In this document: positions 8,110-15,506 of the stretch, piece after piece
Position numbering within the stretch: position 1 is the stretch's first letter
Layout of the letters: every line of letters starts with the position of its first letter
Assembly (NCBI RefSeq): GCF_020422885.1
Contig: NZ_CP084622.1
Span: forward strand, 2,933,001 to 2,997,000
Direction of reading: 5' to 3'
Length of the DNA: 64,000 bases
From: Mesobacillus sp. S13
Lineage (GTDB): Bacteria > Bacillota > Bacilli > Bacillales > Cytobacillaceae
Program-made: the position numbers and the translations under genes
Notes under the pieces: generated by a model
The model's database searches: none
Told to the model about the DNA's origin: nothing
Seen by the model: only the letters and a program-made list of their open reading frames with translations

Positions 8110-8961
8110 CTAAATTTTCTTCACATTTTCGAAGTACTCTTCCAATGTCCATTCATTTTCATATATTTCAGTGGCAGCTTTGATGCCAACATACCGAAAA
8201 TGCCACGGTTCATACATATATCCTGTCAGGGTTTCTTTACCCTTTGGGTATCTTAGGATAAACCCGTATTTATGGGCATTGTGGGCAAGCCACACACCCT
8301 CTTTAGTTTTGCCAAACTGTTCATTCAGATTAAAATTATTGGTCTTGCTGGAAATATCCATCGTCAAACCGGTTTGATGCTCACTGCTTCCAGGTCTAGC
8401 AACTGCTTGAAGAGCTTTTTCCTCCCCAACCTTATTTACTTCCGCGTTAAAAAGAGTTTCCTGCCTTCCATATGACCGGTACCCTGAAACAGCAGCAAGT
8501 TCAATCCCGTCATTCCTCGCACCTGTAAACATTTTTTCCAGGGCTGTTGCAGCTTCTTGCCTCATAAGGCTCTTTTCAAGCTTAGCATCTCCAAAAGAGA
8601 ATGGGACATTCGGCCGAACCAAATCTCCCGGGATATACTGATCTGGCAACCCAAAAACCTTATTTACAAGCGCCATCGTATTCTGAGGGTTCTGAATGAC
8701 ATTCTTTCCGTCCGTATTCTGTACTACGTTGAAATACGCTGCTTCAAGTGTCAATCCTTCTTCTTCTACAGGCTTGTCCTCGACCTGAGTAGTGTTTTCC
8801 GTATTTTGTTGAGATTCTTTTACCTCAGTTGGCTGGTCTTCCTGCACATCTTGTCCAACCAATTTATCTCCCAAATAAGGAATTTTTTCAAGATACGGCT
8901 CTACTTGTGAGCAACCTGTCAATAATATCGGCAAAGCGATTATCAGCAATAGTTTTTTCAT
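8110..8961 (-). CDS. yodJ: D-alanyl-D-alanine carboxypeptidase lipoprotein, YodJ/VanY type
   Basis: This 283-residue lipoprotein has a signal peptide ending in the lipobox LLTGC (Cys17) and a low-complexity acidic linker (about 35-75). A peptidase M15B (VanY) domain follows. Zinc-site residues are visible in SSEHQTGLTMDIS (HxxxxxxD) and EPWHFRYVG (H). SGYRSYGRQETLF is the family substrate-loop signature. It trims the terminal D-Ala from peptidoglycan stem peptides outside the membrane. Its position between the copper/ctpA block and deoD matches the B. subtilis order. Confidence 0.92.
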   Translation of the reverse strand: MKKLLLIIALPILLTGCSQVEPYLEKIPYLGDKLVGQDVQEDQPTEVKESQQNTENTTQVEDKPVEEEGLTLEAAYFNVVQNTDGKNVIQNPQNTMALVNKVFGLPDQYIPGDLVRPNVPFSFGDAKLEKSLMRQEAATALEKMFTGARNDGIELAAVSGYRSYGRQETLFNAEVNKVGEEKALQAVARPGSSEHQTGLTMDISSKTNNFNLNEQFGKTKEGVWLAHNAHKYGFILRYPKGKETLTGYMYEPWHFRYVGIKAATEIYENEWTLEEYFENVKKI

Positions 8962-9100
8962 TTAGTCCACCAATCTTCAACATTTTAAGGCAATAACACC
9001 ATTCTAACATTTTTCGGCAAACTTTCGAATGGCCTTTTTTCCCATTATTCTTGTTAATCATTATGACAGTTTTGAGAATATGCTAAACTCATGAGGGTGC

Positions 9101-9235
9101 GTTCTTAGACATTTTGACTCTACAACGCCTTCAAAATATCCATTAAGTGCTGGTTCTTAGACATTTCGACTTCCCTCTGCATTCAAAATGTCCATTAAAC
9201 GCTGTTTGCATTTTGAAATGGCCATTATGTATATC
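9101..9235. repeat. 52-bp tandem repeat array A (about 2.5 units)
   Basis: Two clear units start at GTTCTTAGACATTT (9101) and again 52 bp later (9153), followed by a degenerate third from about 9204. Each unit has an inverted repeat: GACATTTTGA at 9108-9117 against TCAAAATATC at 9131-9140, and GACATTTCGA at 9160-9169 against TCAAAATGTC at 9183-9192. It fills the gap between deoD and yodJ and contains no reading frame. The period is identical to that of the arrays at 24813, 57317 and 60151. Confidence 0.75.
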
Positions 9236-9242
9236 CATATAA

Positions 9243-9269
9243 AAACCCTTTCCTCAAAGGAAAGGGTTT
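9243..9269 (-). terminator. deoD terminator
   Basis: A 12-bp stem AAACCCTTTCCT / AGGAAAGGGTTT followed by a T-rich tract on the minus strand, just beyond the deoD stop. Confidence 0.85.
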
Positions 9270-9277
9270 ACAAATAC

Positions 9278-9982
9278 TTACTCTTTGATTGCTGCTTCGA
9301 GTGCAACTTCGATCATGTCATTGAAAGTCGTTTGGCGCTCTTCTGCTGTTGTCTCTTCTCCAGTCAGGATATGGTCGCTGACTGTAAGAATCGAAAGGGC
9401 GTTGCGATCGTATTTAGCAGCCAGTGTATAGAGAGCTGTTGTTTCCATTTCGACAGCCAGAATCTGGTACTGTGCCCATTTTTCCAATTCTGCATTATCA
9501 TTATAGAACTGGTCTGCAGTGAATACGTTACCAACTTTAAGGTTCAAACCTTTTTCAAGCCCAGAATTATACGCTTTGTATAATAAGTCAAAGTTCGCTG
9601 TCGGAGCGTAATCTACTCCACCGAATGTAAGTCGGTTCATTTGAGAATCAGTTGAAGAAGTCATTGCCAAGATGACGTCACGGACTTTAACATCCTTCTG
9701 GATTGCACCGCATGTGCCTACGCGAATCAGGTTTTGGACGTTATAACTGTTCATCAATTCATTGATATAAATTGAAATGGACGGTACACCCATGCCTGTT
9801 CCCTGTACAGAAATTCTTTTTCCTTTGTATGTCCCAGTGTAGCCAAACATATTTCTAACTTCGTTATATAACTTTGCATCTTCAAGAAAAGTTTCAGCAA
9901 TGTATTTCGCCCTTAATGGATCTCCAGGAAGCAATACCGTTTCTGCAATTTCATTTTCTTTAGCACCAATATGTACACTCAT
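9278..9982 (-). CDS. deoD: purine nucleoside phosphorylase DeoD
   Basis: This 234-residue, hexameric-type (low-molecular-weight family) purine nucleoside phosphorylase starts [30 protein letters not shown]. It has the phosphate-binding GDPLRA and R-V-G-T-C-G motifs, [13 protein letters not shown] around the ribose-binding Glu, and catalytic Asp in LTVSDHI. It cleaves purine (deoxy)nucleosides with phosphate to free base and (deoxy)ribose-1-phosphate in salvage. It is a single gene with its own terminator. Position next to yodJ is conserved with B. subtilis. Confidence 0.96.
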   Translation of the reverse strand: MSVHIGAKENEIAETVLLPGDPLRAKYIAETFLEDAKLYNEVRNMFGYTGTYKGKRISVQGTGMGVPSISIYINELMNSYNVQNLIRVGTCGAIQKDVKVRDVILAMTSSTDSQMNRLTFGGVDYAPTANFDLLYKAYNSGLEKGLNLKVGNVFTADQFYNDNAELEKWAQYQILAVEMETTALYTLAAKYDRNALSILTVSDHILTGEETTAEERQTTFNDMIEVALEAAIKE

Positions 9983-10164
9983 TCAATAATCCTCCATCCT
10001 ATAGGTTGCTACCCCAAAACTATACCACAATATAGTTAAGCAGGAAAATCTTCAATCTCATGACATTTTTGTTAACGGGCATGCTAGAACTAGCTTTACC
10101 GAAGCTGAAACAAAAAATTCTTTCATATGCGAGTCGAAAAATCTGAAATAAAGGGGAATGACCT

Positions 10165-10296
10165 ATGGGTAAAAAACACCGCAACCGAATCAACTCACCT
10201 AAGAAAAACAATCACATTTCTCCTGAAGCAATCGTTGCTGAACAGGAAGCTCACGGCAAAGAATTTTCAGCTAATGGGAGAAAGAAACAGGGATAA
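10165..10296 (+). CDS. small basic protein, 43 aa
   Basis: The ATG at 10165 follows a good AAGGGGAA Shine-Dalgarno and opens a 43-residue frame (MGKKHRNRINSPKKNNH, then SPEAIVAEQEAHGKEFS, ending NGRKKQG). It is rich in Lys, Arg and Asn with no hydrophobic core and is likely unstructured. I do not recognise the family with confidence; its composition is like small spore-associated or nucleic-acid-binding peptides. It is transcribed opposite to deoD and spo0M and ends in a strong terminator (10302-10337). Confidence 0.7.
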   Translation: MGKKHRNRINSPKKNNHISPEAIVAEQEAHGKEFSANGRKKQG

Positions 10297-10301
10297 ATAA
10301 A

Positions 10302-10337
10302 AGACGATGAAGCAGCCATTGGCTTGCTTCATCGTCT
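10302..10337. terminator. bidirectional terminator
   Basis: A perfect 12-bp stem AGACGATGAAGC / GCTTCATCGTCT lies between the converging small gene (ends 10296) and spo0M (ends 10347). Confidence 0.85.
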
Positions 10338-10346
10338 ATATATTTT

Positions 10347-11117
10347 TTAACAGTAGCTTTCAATCGTGTTTTGAAGGTTTTGCTTTAATGACGGCAGGTC
10401 GGATGCATGGATATTCATCCTGACATATGTTTCATCCATACCCATCGCTTCCGACAAGAAGCCTCCAAGGCCCCGTGCCTTCCGGTCGACCTGCATTAAA
10501 ACCTCGACCTCGTTCTCACTAATTGGATAGAAAATCACTTCCAATTCATCGAGTCGTCCTCTAAATGGACCTGATGAAGGCACAAATTCAAACTCCTGGA
10601 TAAACGGCATGTTTCTGCGGAGATGTCTTGGCGCTTGTTCGCACTCAGCCTCCCTCAGTCGGAATCCAAGGTCGCTAACCGCGTTAAAAACCCCGTGCAT
10701 CAGCTGATTCGGCACTACGGTCAAGAAATCTTTATCGCTAGGGTCTACTGCATTTTTAATATCAAGCCCCGTTGATACCCAAACCTTCGTCCTGCCCATC
10801 GATAATGGCATTTCCATCGGGAGCCTGAAAGAGAAAGGAATTTCCTTTGTTTCATTCTCTTTGATGATGAATGACTGCGTTAGCTTGAATCGGTCAATTT
10901 GTGCTGTAGCAGTGTACTTTTTATCATCCGCTTCTTTTATATAAGTTGTATGTAAACTCAAATAGATGTCGTCGATATTCTGCTCAGTGTTTCCCCCACG
11001 AATCTCGACAATTCCGCGTACTTCTTCTCCAGGCATCACCCTGTCCTTTTCCAACTTCGTATCGACTTTAGCTGCACCTATGCCGACACTGGCAAAAACC
11101 TTATTAAAAAATGACAT
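10347..11117 (-). CDS. spo0M: sporulation-control protein Spo0M (arrestin-like)
   Basis: This 256-residue protein starts MSFFNKVFASVGIGAAKVDTKLEKD, characteristic of Spo0M. It has two arrestin-like beta-sandwich domains; conserved segments include VRGIVEIRGGNTEQNID, FSFRLP and GFRLREAECEQAPRH. Spo0M is cytoplasmic and affects entry into sporulation and cell division in Bacillus; its biochemical role is not settled. It is an independent gene with a shared terminator. The 400 bp upstream contains a degenerate repeat (see 11252). Confidence 0.93.
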   Translation of the reverse strand: MSFFNKVFASVGIGAAKVDTKLEKDRVMPGEEVRGIVEIRGGNTEQNIDDIYLSLHTTYIKEADDKKYTATAQIDRFKLTQSFIIKENETKEIPFSFRLPMEMPLSMGRTKVWVSTGLDIKNAVDPSDKDFLTVVPNQLMHGVFNAVSDLGFRLREAECEQAPRHLRRNMPFIQEFEFVPSSGPFRGRLDELEVIFYPISENEVEVLMQVDRKARGLGGFLSEAMGMDETYVRMNIHASDLPSLKQNLQNTIESYC

Positions 11118-11251
11118 ATCCCTTGCCTCCCTGATTATACAAAATTCTTTTTCATATAAATGTATACGTTTAAAAATTGAGAGAGTTTCAGCGTGACGGA
11201 ACTTTTTTTAAAAATTCATCGAATGAGGGTTTTGAGTAGGTATGAAAATTC

Positions 11252-11440
11252 ATAGGCGGAGTATTTCCTGCTATTGTATATAGAAGACGCTTTTGAAGCA
11301 GAAATAGACGGAGATATTCCGGTTAACTACTAAAAATAGGACAAAATTAATCGATTTGGATTTAATAACCGGAAAAACGACTTTTATTTTCATGAAATTA
11401 AGGGTGATTTTTAATTTAAGCGAAATTTTTCCGTTTATTT
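11252..11440. repeat. degenerate 52-bp-period repeat, array E
   Basis: The 400-bp gap between spo0M and yozD holds no gene. Two units, ATAGGCGGAGTATTTCC at 11252 and ATAGACGGAGATATTCCGG at 11304, are spaced exactly 52 bp. Two further, weaker CGGA-like cores lie near 11370 and 11420 (spacing 61 and 51). TTCCGGTTA (11317-11325) and TAACCGGAA (11366-11374) form an inverted repeat. The resemblance to the other arrays is in period and inverted-repeat design, not in base sequence. Confidence 0.45.
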
Positions 11441-11473
11441 TCAAATGCTGTTATAACAATGGTTAAATACAAA

Positions 11474-11501
11474 AAGACAGATTCTCATTAGAATCTGCCT
11501 T
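11474..11501 (-). terminator. yozD terminator
   Basis: Stem GGCAGATTC/GAATCTGTC followed by TTTTTG on the minus strand, 18 bp beyond the yozD stop. Confidence 0.8.
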
Positions 11502-11518
11502 AACCATGCATAACCTAC

Positions 11519-11692
11519 CTAGTCTATATCTTCTTCTTCATCGATGATACATTTTTCGATCAGATATTCAAAAGTGATATCTGCCATTTCTTCAAGTTCT
11601 TCCTCTGTGGGAACGTATCCCCTTTTTACAAGTTCATGAAAGAAAAATTCAGCAATCTCTTCTGTATCGATAATAACCTCAATCTCTTTCAC
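11519..11692 (-). CDS. yozD: YozD-family small acidic protein, 57 aa
   Basis: A GTG start at 11692 follows a GGGGGGCG Shine-Dalgarno. The 57-residue product reads MKEIEVIIDTEEIAEFFFHE and continues to an acidic tail ending DEEEDID. The length, opening sequence and ADITFEYLIEK segment match what I recall of B. subtilis YozD. It is soluble, acidic and probably helical; its function is unknown. It precedes the yodN/yozE/kamA region as in B. subtilis. Confidence 0.8.
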   Translation of the reverse strand: MKEIEVIIDTEEIAEFFFHELVKRGYVPTEEELEEMADITFEYLIEKCIIDEEEDID

Positions 11693-11828
11693 AGATTCGC
11701 CCCCCTTTATTCCAAATGTATGTGAAACACGCCTGTTTCATGCCGAGCTCAACCAATTTTCCGAAAATTGTTCTATTGCTTTTGGACAAGCATAGAATGG
11801 AATAAATTCAAATCGGGAGTGAACAGGT

Positions 11829-11999
11829 ATGGAGAGACTTGGTATCCTTGCAGAAATGTTTGTTGAGGACGTGAACAAGGAAAACAGTATGGTAGTTGAA
11901 TTGTTCGGCAATATCGTGAACTTCTTATTTAAAGCTGTTTTAGTGTTGGGAATTCCTTTTCTTGCTTATGTTCTTATTGAATTTGCAGGTTTATTTTAA
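11829..11999 (+). CDS. small single-pass membrane protein, 56 aa
   Basis: The ATG at 11829 has GGGAGTG upstream at 7-8 nt. The 56 residues begin MERLGILAEMFVEDVNKENS and end with a transmembrane helix (about 33-55, FKAVLVLGIPFLAYVLIEFAG). No family is recognised. Its TAA stop overlaps the stop codon of the convergent yodN gene, so the two 3' ends meet with no intergenic base and no terminator between them. Confidence 0.7.
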   Translation: MERLGILAEMFVEDVNKENSMVVELFGNIVNFLFKAVLVLGIPFLAYVLIEFAGLF

Positions 12000-12703
12000 A
12001 CATGGCTTTTGCCATCATTGTTAACGAGCGTTGACAGCTTACGAAGAATGACCCTCATGACATGCGCATATTCATCATCATTGAACCACTTATATAAAAT
12101 CCGGTAATCATTATAAATATCAAGCAGATTATCGATCGTCATCCTCTTTTGATGGATTTTCCGCAGTTCTTCTTTTTCACCTGCTCGCGGCTGTTGAGAC
12201 TTCTTATCAAGATTGACCGAAGGCTTCACTTCTTTATTGGCCGAAAACAAAAGACCCAACTTCTGGATGAACGTATCTGCACTGTCTGAATCCGCAACAA
12301 GTGTCAGTTCTTCCTCACCTGCTTCAAGCCATTCCCCATCTTTAATCCTGGATAGTTCATAAATGACATCCTCCCAGGCATCTTCTTTGTATCTCCAAAT
12401 TTCAGTGCGGAAGCCGACAACTTTAAATAAGTCTGAGCCATACCCTTTAACCTGAACTAAGTCCCCAAAGAAATATTTATATTCGATGTCGATTTGCTCC
12501 TTTTCAAGCAGCTTCCCATCGTATTCAGAGAGCATCTGCAAACTTGTTTCCAAATACAAGCCCTCGCTCTTATTTATCTCATATACATGAAGGCCGTCAA
12601 GCCATTTTACATCAGTCACTTTCCCCACAGTTCCATAAATAGTGATCACGACTGTATCACCGATGTTAAACTTAGGTTTCTTCCGTTTTTCCATATCCTC
12701 CAT
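11996..12703 (-). CDS. yodN: YodN-like protein, unknown function
   Basis: This 235-residue protein has an N-terminal part (about 10-150) that looks like two small beta-barrel (SH3/KOW-like) modules: FNIGDTVVITIYGTVGKVTDV and FFGDLVQVKGYGSDLFKVVGF. A disordered linker with QQPRAGEKEE and a C-terminal helical domain (MTIDNLLDIYNDYRILYKWF) follow. I assign it as YodN-like from domain order and position between yozD and yozE/kamA. The function is unknown; the barrels suggest binding rather than catalysis. A second ATG nine bases downstream (12694) is also possible. Confidence 0.65.
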   Translation of the reverse strand: MEDMEKRKKPKFNIGDTVVITIYGTVGKVTDVKWLDGLHVYEINKSEGLYLETSLQMLSEYDGKLLEKEQIDIEYKYFFGDLVQVKGYGSDLFKVVGFRTEIWRYKEDAWEDVIYELSRIKDGEWLEAGEEELTLVADSDSADTFIQKLGLLFSANKEVKPSVNLDKKSQQPRAGEKEELRKIHQKRMTIDNLLDIYNDYRILYKWFNDDEYAHVMRVILRKLSTLVNNDGKSHV

Positions 12704-12809
12704 CCTCTCAACGATGAGTCGTGAATTGTGATTACAACAGTATATGCAATTTTCTGAAAATCGCTACGCCTAGATATTAGATGGAAGCAGCTTTTATAAA
12801 AGGGAGTCT

Positions 12810-12869
12810 ATGATGGACTTTTTTAGGAACAATAACTCCTTGAAAAAAAATAAGACTCCCGCGGTTTGA
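12810..12869 (+). CDS. possible 19-aa peptide
   Basis: AAAGGGAG stands 4 nt before paired ATG codons at 12810 and 12813, giving MMDFFRNNNSLKKNKTPAV before TGA. The 3' end runs into the yozE terminator stem. Only the ribosome site supports it. It may be chance. Confidence 0.2.
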   Translation: MMDFFRNNNSLKKNKTPAV

Positions 12870-12885
12870 CCGCAAGAGCCTTATT
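12849..12885 (-). terminator. yozE terminator
   Basis: An imperfect 14-bp stem pairs AATAAGGCTC-GCGGT with ACCGC-GAGTCTTATT, followed by TTTTTTTTC on the minus strand. It overlaps the yozE stop codon. Confidence 0.8.
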
Positions 12886-13105
12886 AACTTTCTGCTATTA
12901 AATACTCCTCCCAAGCTTCGTCAAAAACAGCCATACTTTCCGGGTATTGACCGTTCAGTTCCAGATAGGAGCTAATCTCATCATAATCTTCGGAGTTTTT
13001 CGGGAATGAGAGATCATCGTATGCGGAATTTGCAAACCTGCTGATTGCATCCGTCGGTTTTGTGGTCCGGTACTTCATAAGAAAGTGGTAAAAGCTTTTA
13101 TACAT
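12884..13105 (-). CDS. yozE: YozE family protein (UPF0346, SAM-like fold)
   Basis: This 73-residue protein has the YozE signature: KSFYHFLMKYRTTKPTDAIS, FANSAYDDLSFPK and YDEISSYLELN, ending with a conserved FDEAWEEY helix. The family adopts a four-helix SAM-like fold and is restricted to Firmicutes; its function is unknown. It lies in the yozD-yodN-yozE order, as in B. subtilis. Confidence 0.92.
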   Translation of the reverse strand: MYKSFYHFLMKYRTTKPTDAISRFANSAYDDLSFPKNSEDYDEISSYLELNGQYPESMAVFDEAWEEYLIAES

Positions 13106-13190
13106 ATGAACGCCTGCCTATTGTTAAAATTAGTTTGTCCATACTATAACGGATTTGTTAAGTGTCCGTCCACTGTAATGCAAAAAACGA

Positions 13191-13216
13191 AGCACCTCCC
13201 GATTTGGTGAGGTGCT
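13191..13216 (-). terminator. terminator downstream of the 69-aa membrane protein gene
   Basis: A perfect 8-bp stem AGCACCTC/GAGGTGCT followed on the minus strand by a T-containing tract ahead of yozE. Confidence 0.75.
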
Positions 13217-13295
13217 CCCTTTTTGGATTAAAGAATAAATTTAGTGCTTAGATTAGGATTTAGCTACAGCGCTACTCAAGGCGCCTGCTCTTTTC

Positions 13296-13505
13296 TTACT
13301 GCCATCTTGCTGATTTCGCCATTTCCAGTAATGCCCATATGATATTGAACATTAAAATCGCCACGGTGATTGGCACGGCATGCAGCCAATTCATCCCATA
13401 TTTCTCAATAATCAGCCTAACATAATATCCGCAAAAGAATAAAACAACCATTGCTGCAACCAGCATGATTGATAATGCGATGGACATTTTCTCTCCCCAT
13501 TTCAT
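13296..13505 (-). CDS. small two-helix membrane protein, 69 aa
   Basis: The start MKWGEKMSIALS at 13505 has GGGGAG 9 nt upstream; an internal ATG (13487) has the same sequence too close. Two transmembrane helices are evident: residues 8-28 (ALSIMLVAAMVVLFFCGYYV) and 41-61 (VPITVAILMFNIIWALLEM). No family is recognised. It is encoded alone, terminated at 13191-13216, and lies downstream of the kamA-yokU operon. Confidence 0.7.
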   Translation of the reverse strand: MKWGEKMSIALSIMLVAAMVVLFFCGYYVRLIIEKYGMNWLHAVPITVAILMFNIIWALLEMAKSARWQ

Positions 13506-13617
13506 AAAAAATACTCCCCACTCTACTATAAAGAGGAGGGAGTAAATGGAGAAAAAGGAAGTATGAAATTTTTGTGAACAACACGCAGCAGCTGGTAATT
13601 TTTATCACACCAGGATA

Positions 13618-13899
13618 TCAGGATGAAAAGTCAAAGTAATTACGCTTCAACAACCTCGGCTGTGCCATCAATTCTTCAAAGGTGACCACTTTACCGAGTT
13701 TTTTTGTATCGATTAAAAACAATTGGTCTTCGATTTCCTTCGTGATCAATTCGGTCTGGTATGTCATATCGCAATCGAGACAATGGATGGCAGGGGTTTC
13801 ATTAATCTGAATTGCTTTCGTGCCGTCCGGAAGTTCCCAATAGACTTTGTCACTTACAGCTTTGGTATTTTCACTGCTGCACCACTCGCATTTTGACAT
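13618..13899 (-). CDS. yokU: YokU family / YgiT-type zinc-finger protein
   Basis: This 93-residue protein begins SKCEWCSSENTKAV and has HCLDCDMTYQTE about 30 residues later, giving two CxxC pairs for one zinc ion. The segment VYWELPDGTKAIQI is characteristic of YokU. The zinc finger resembles the MqsA/YgiT N-terminal domain but there is no DNA-binding HTH. Its ATG overlaps the kamA TGA (TGATG), so the two are translationally coupled. That suggests a role tied to lysine 2,3-aminomutase, for example maturation or regulation; this is inference. Confidence 0.85.
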   Translation of the reverse strand: MSKCEWCSSENTKAVSDKVYWELPDGTKAIQINETPAIHCLDCDMTYQTELITKEIEDQLFLIDTKKLGKVVTFEELMAQPRLLKRNYFDFSS

Positions 13900-15338
13900 C
13901 AGTCAACCCCCTTTGTCGTAGGAATAGCTCCCTGCCCATCAGCTGCTTCAGCTGTCGTCTTGTTCTGTTGCGCCATAAATTTCTTTTCCTTAAGCTCATC
14001 ACGTTTTTCACGCTTATCCTTCAGAGATGCATGCGCAGGATCTTCCTCATACTTTTCCCTGCGGTCAAGCCTTCCAAGACCTTCTGGAATCAGGTTAAAT
14101 TCACTGTCGTTCATAATCGCTGCGATTCCGGTGTTCGATTTTTTCTTCTCATAATCTGGGTACACTTGTTTGAAGTAGCCCTCCGCTTTTCCTGGAACAT
14201 AATTTTCCGGCTCAGGGTAAGAGGTGATCACACCTTCAAAATTGCGGAGAACGACTTTTTCCGGACTTTGGGAAATCAAGTAATTCGGCTGCAAGGAGAT
14301 TTTTCCGCCACCGCCAGGAGCGTCGACTACGAAAGTTGGGACAGCGTAGCCCGATGTATGTCCTCTTAAACCTTCAATAATCTCAAGTCCCTTTGTAACT
14401 GGAGCACGGAAATGACCTATGCCCTCTGACAAATCACATTGGTAAATATAATATGGGCGGACACGGATTTTTACGAGGTCATGCATAAGCTTTTTCATGA
14501 TCGGGACACTGTCATTGATTCCTGCCAGTATGACAGACTGGTTTCCGACTGGTACACCCGAGTTTGCAAGCATTTCACAGGCCCGTTTCGAGTCTTCCGT
14601 AATTTCGATTGATGTGTTGAAATGTGTATTCAGCCAGATTGGGTGGTATTTTTTAAGGATGGAACAAAGATTCTCTGTAATTCGCTGCGGGAAAACAACC
14701 GGTGCCCTCGTTCCAATTCTGATAATTTCAACATGGTCGATTTCTCTCAGGTTTTTTAAAATATATTCGAGTATATTATCGTTGATGAGGAGACCATCCC
14801 CGCCTGAAATCAATACATCGCGGACTTCAGGGGTCTCCCTGATGTAATTGATTGCAGCATCAAGCTGCTTCTTGGCAACCCCCATGCCGATTTGGCCGGA
14901 AAACCTTCTCCGAGTACAATAGCGGCAATACATCGAGCATTGGTTGGTCACAAGGAAAAGCACCCTGTCAGGATATCTATGAGTTAAGCCAGGTACTGGC
15001 GAATCCTCGTCTTCATGAAGCGGATCTTCAAGATCATATTTTGTTTTGTGAATTTCCTTTGAGATGGGGACTGACTGCATTCTGATCGGGCAGCGCGGAT
15101 CATCCGGATTCATTAATGAAGCATAGTAGGGTGTGATATTCAACGGAATGGTTTTCGTCGAGATCCTGACACCCTCTTCTTCTTCAGGCGTAAGATTAAT
15201 CACCTTCTTTAAATCGTCCAGTGTCCTGATTGTATTGGTAAGTTGCCATAGCCAATCATTCCATTGCTCCTCCGTAACATCCTTCCAAAGCTCAATATCC
15301 TTCCAGTGTCTTGAAGGCTTATATAAAGTCTGTTTCAT
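13899..15338 (-). CDS. kamA: L-lysine 2,3-aminomutase KamA
   Basis: This 479-residue radical-SAM, PLP-dependent enzyme converts L-lysine to L-beta-lysine (3,6-diaminohexanoate). The CxxxCxxC iron-sulfur motif is C134-C138-C141 (NQCSMYCRYC). The PLP-binding lysine is in the glycine-rich motif PGGGGK (K346). SGGDGLL and GTRAPVVFPQR are also typical. The C-terminal tail (about 420-479) is rich in charged residues and extends beyond the clostridial enzyme. It has its own perfect -24/-12 promoter and a GGGGGGAA Shine-Dalgarno, and is translationally coupled to yokU. In B. thuringiensis the kam locus is reported to depend on sigma-54 and KamR, which this arrangement matches. Confidence 0.96.
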   Translation of the reverse strand: MKQTLYKPSRHWKDIELWKDVTEEQWNDWLWQLTNTIRTLDDLKKVINLTPEEEEGVRISTKTIPLNITPYYASLMNPDDPRCPIRMQSVPISKEIHKTKYDLEDPLHEDEDSPVPGLTHRYPDRVLFLVTNQCSMYCRYCTRRRFSGQIGMGVAKKQLDAAINYIRETPEVRDVLISGGDGLLINDNILEYILKNLREIDHVEIIRIGTRAPVVFPQRITENLCSILKKYHPIWLNTHFNTSIEITEDSKRACEMLANSGVPVGNQSVILAGINDSVPIMKKLMHDLVKIRVRPYYIYQCDLSEGIGHFRAPVTKGLEIIEGLRGHTSGYAVPTFVVDAPGGGGKISLQPNYLISQSPEKVVLRNFEGVITSYPEPENYVPGKAEGYFKQVYPDYEKKKSNTGIAAIMNDSEFNLIPEGLGRLDRREKYEEDPAHASLKDKREKRDELKEKKFMAQQNKTTAEAADGQGAIPTTKGVD

Positions 15339-15375
15339 CCCAATTCCCCCCAGCTATTTTTATAGTTATTTATAT

Positions 15376-15391
15376 TGCAAGTTCCGTGCCA
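15376..15391 (-). promoter_or_regulatory. sigma-54 (-24/-12) promoter of kamA
   Basis: The minus strand reads TGGCACGGAACTTGCA, an exact match to the sigma-54 consensus TGGCAC-N5-TTGCW. It lies 38 bp upstream of the kamA start and directly downstream of the gene for a sigma-54 enhancer-binding protein. Possible activator sites lie upstream: CCCAGCT repeated at 15431-15437 and 15450-15456 (minus strand), the first within a CCAGC-N4-GCTGG palindrome (15423-15436). Confidence 0.9.
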
Positions 15392-15482
15392 AAAGTGACG
15401 GATTATTCTGAATACATTAAAACCAGCATCAGCTGGGAGTTCATACGATAGCTGGGGAAAATAAGTCAGTATAAAAAAAATA

Positions 15483-15506
15483 ACCTGCTGAAATTTCGGC
15501 AGATTA
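15483..15506 (-). terminator. kamR terminator
   Basis: A stem of CTGC/GCAG closing a self-complementary GAAATTTC, followed by TTATTTTTTTT on the minus strand. It separates the upstream kam genes from kamA, which then needs its own promoter. Confidence 0.75.
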
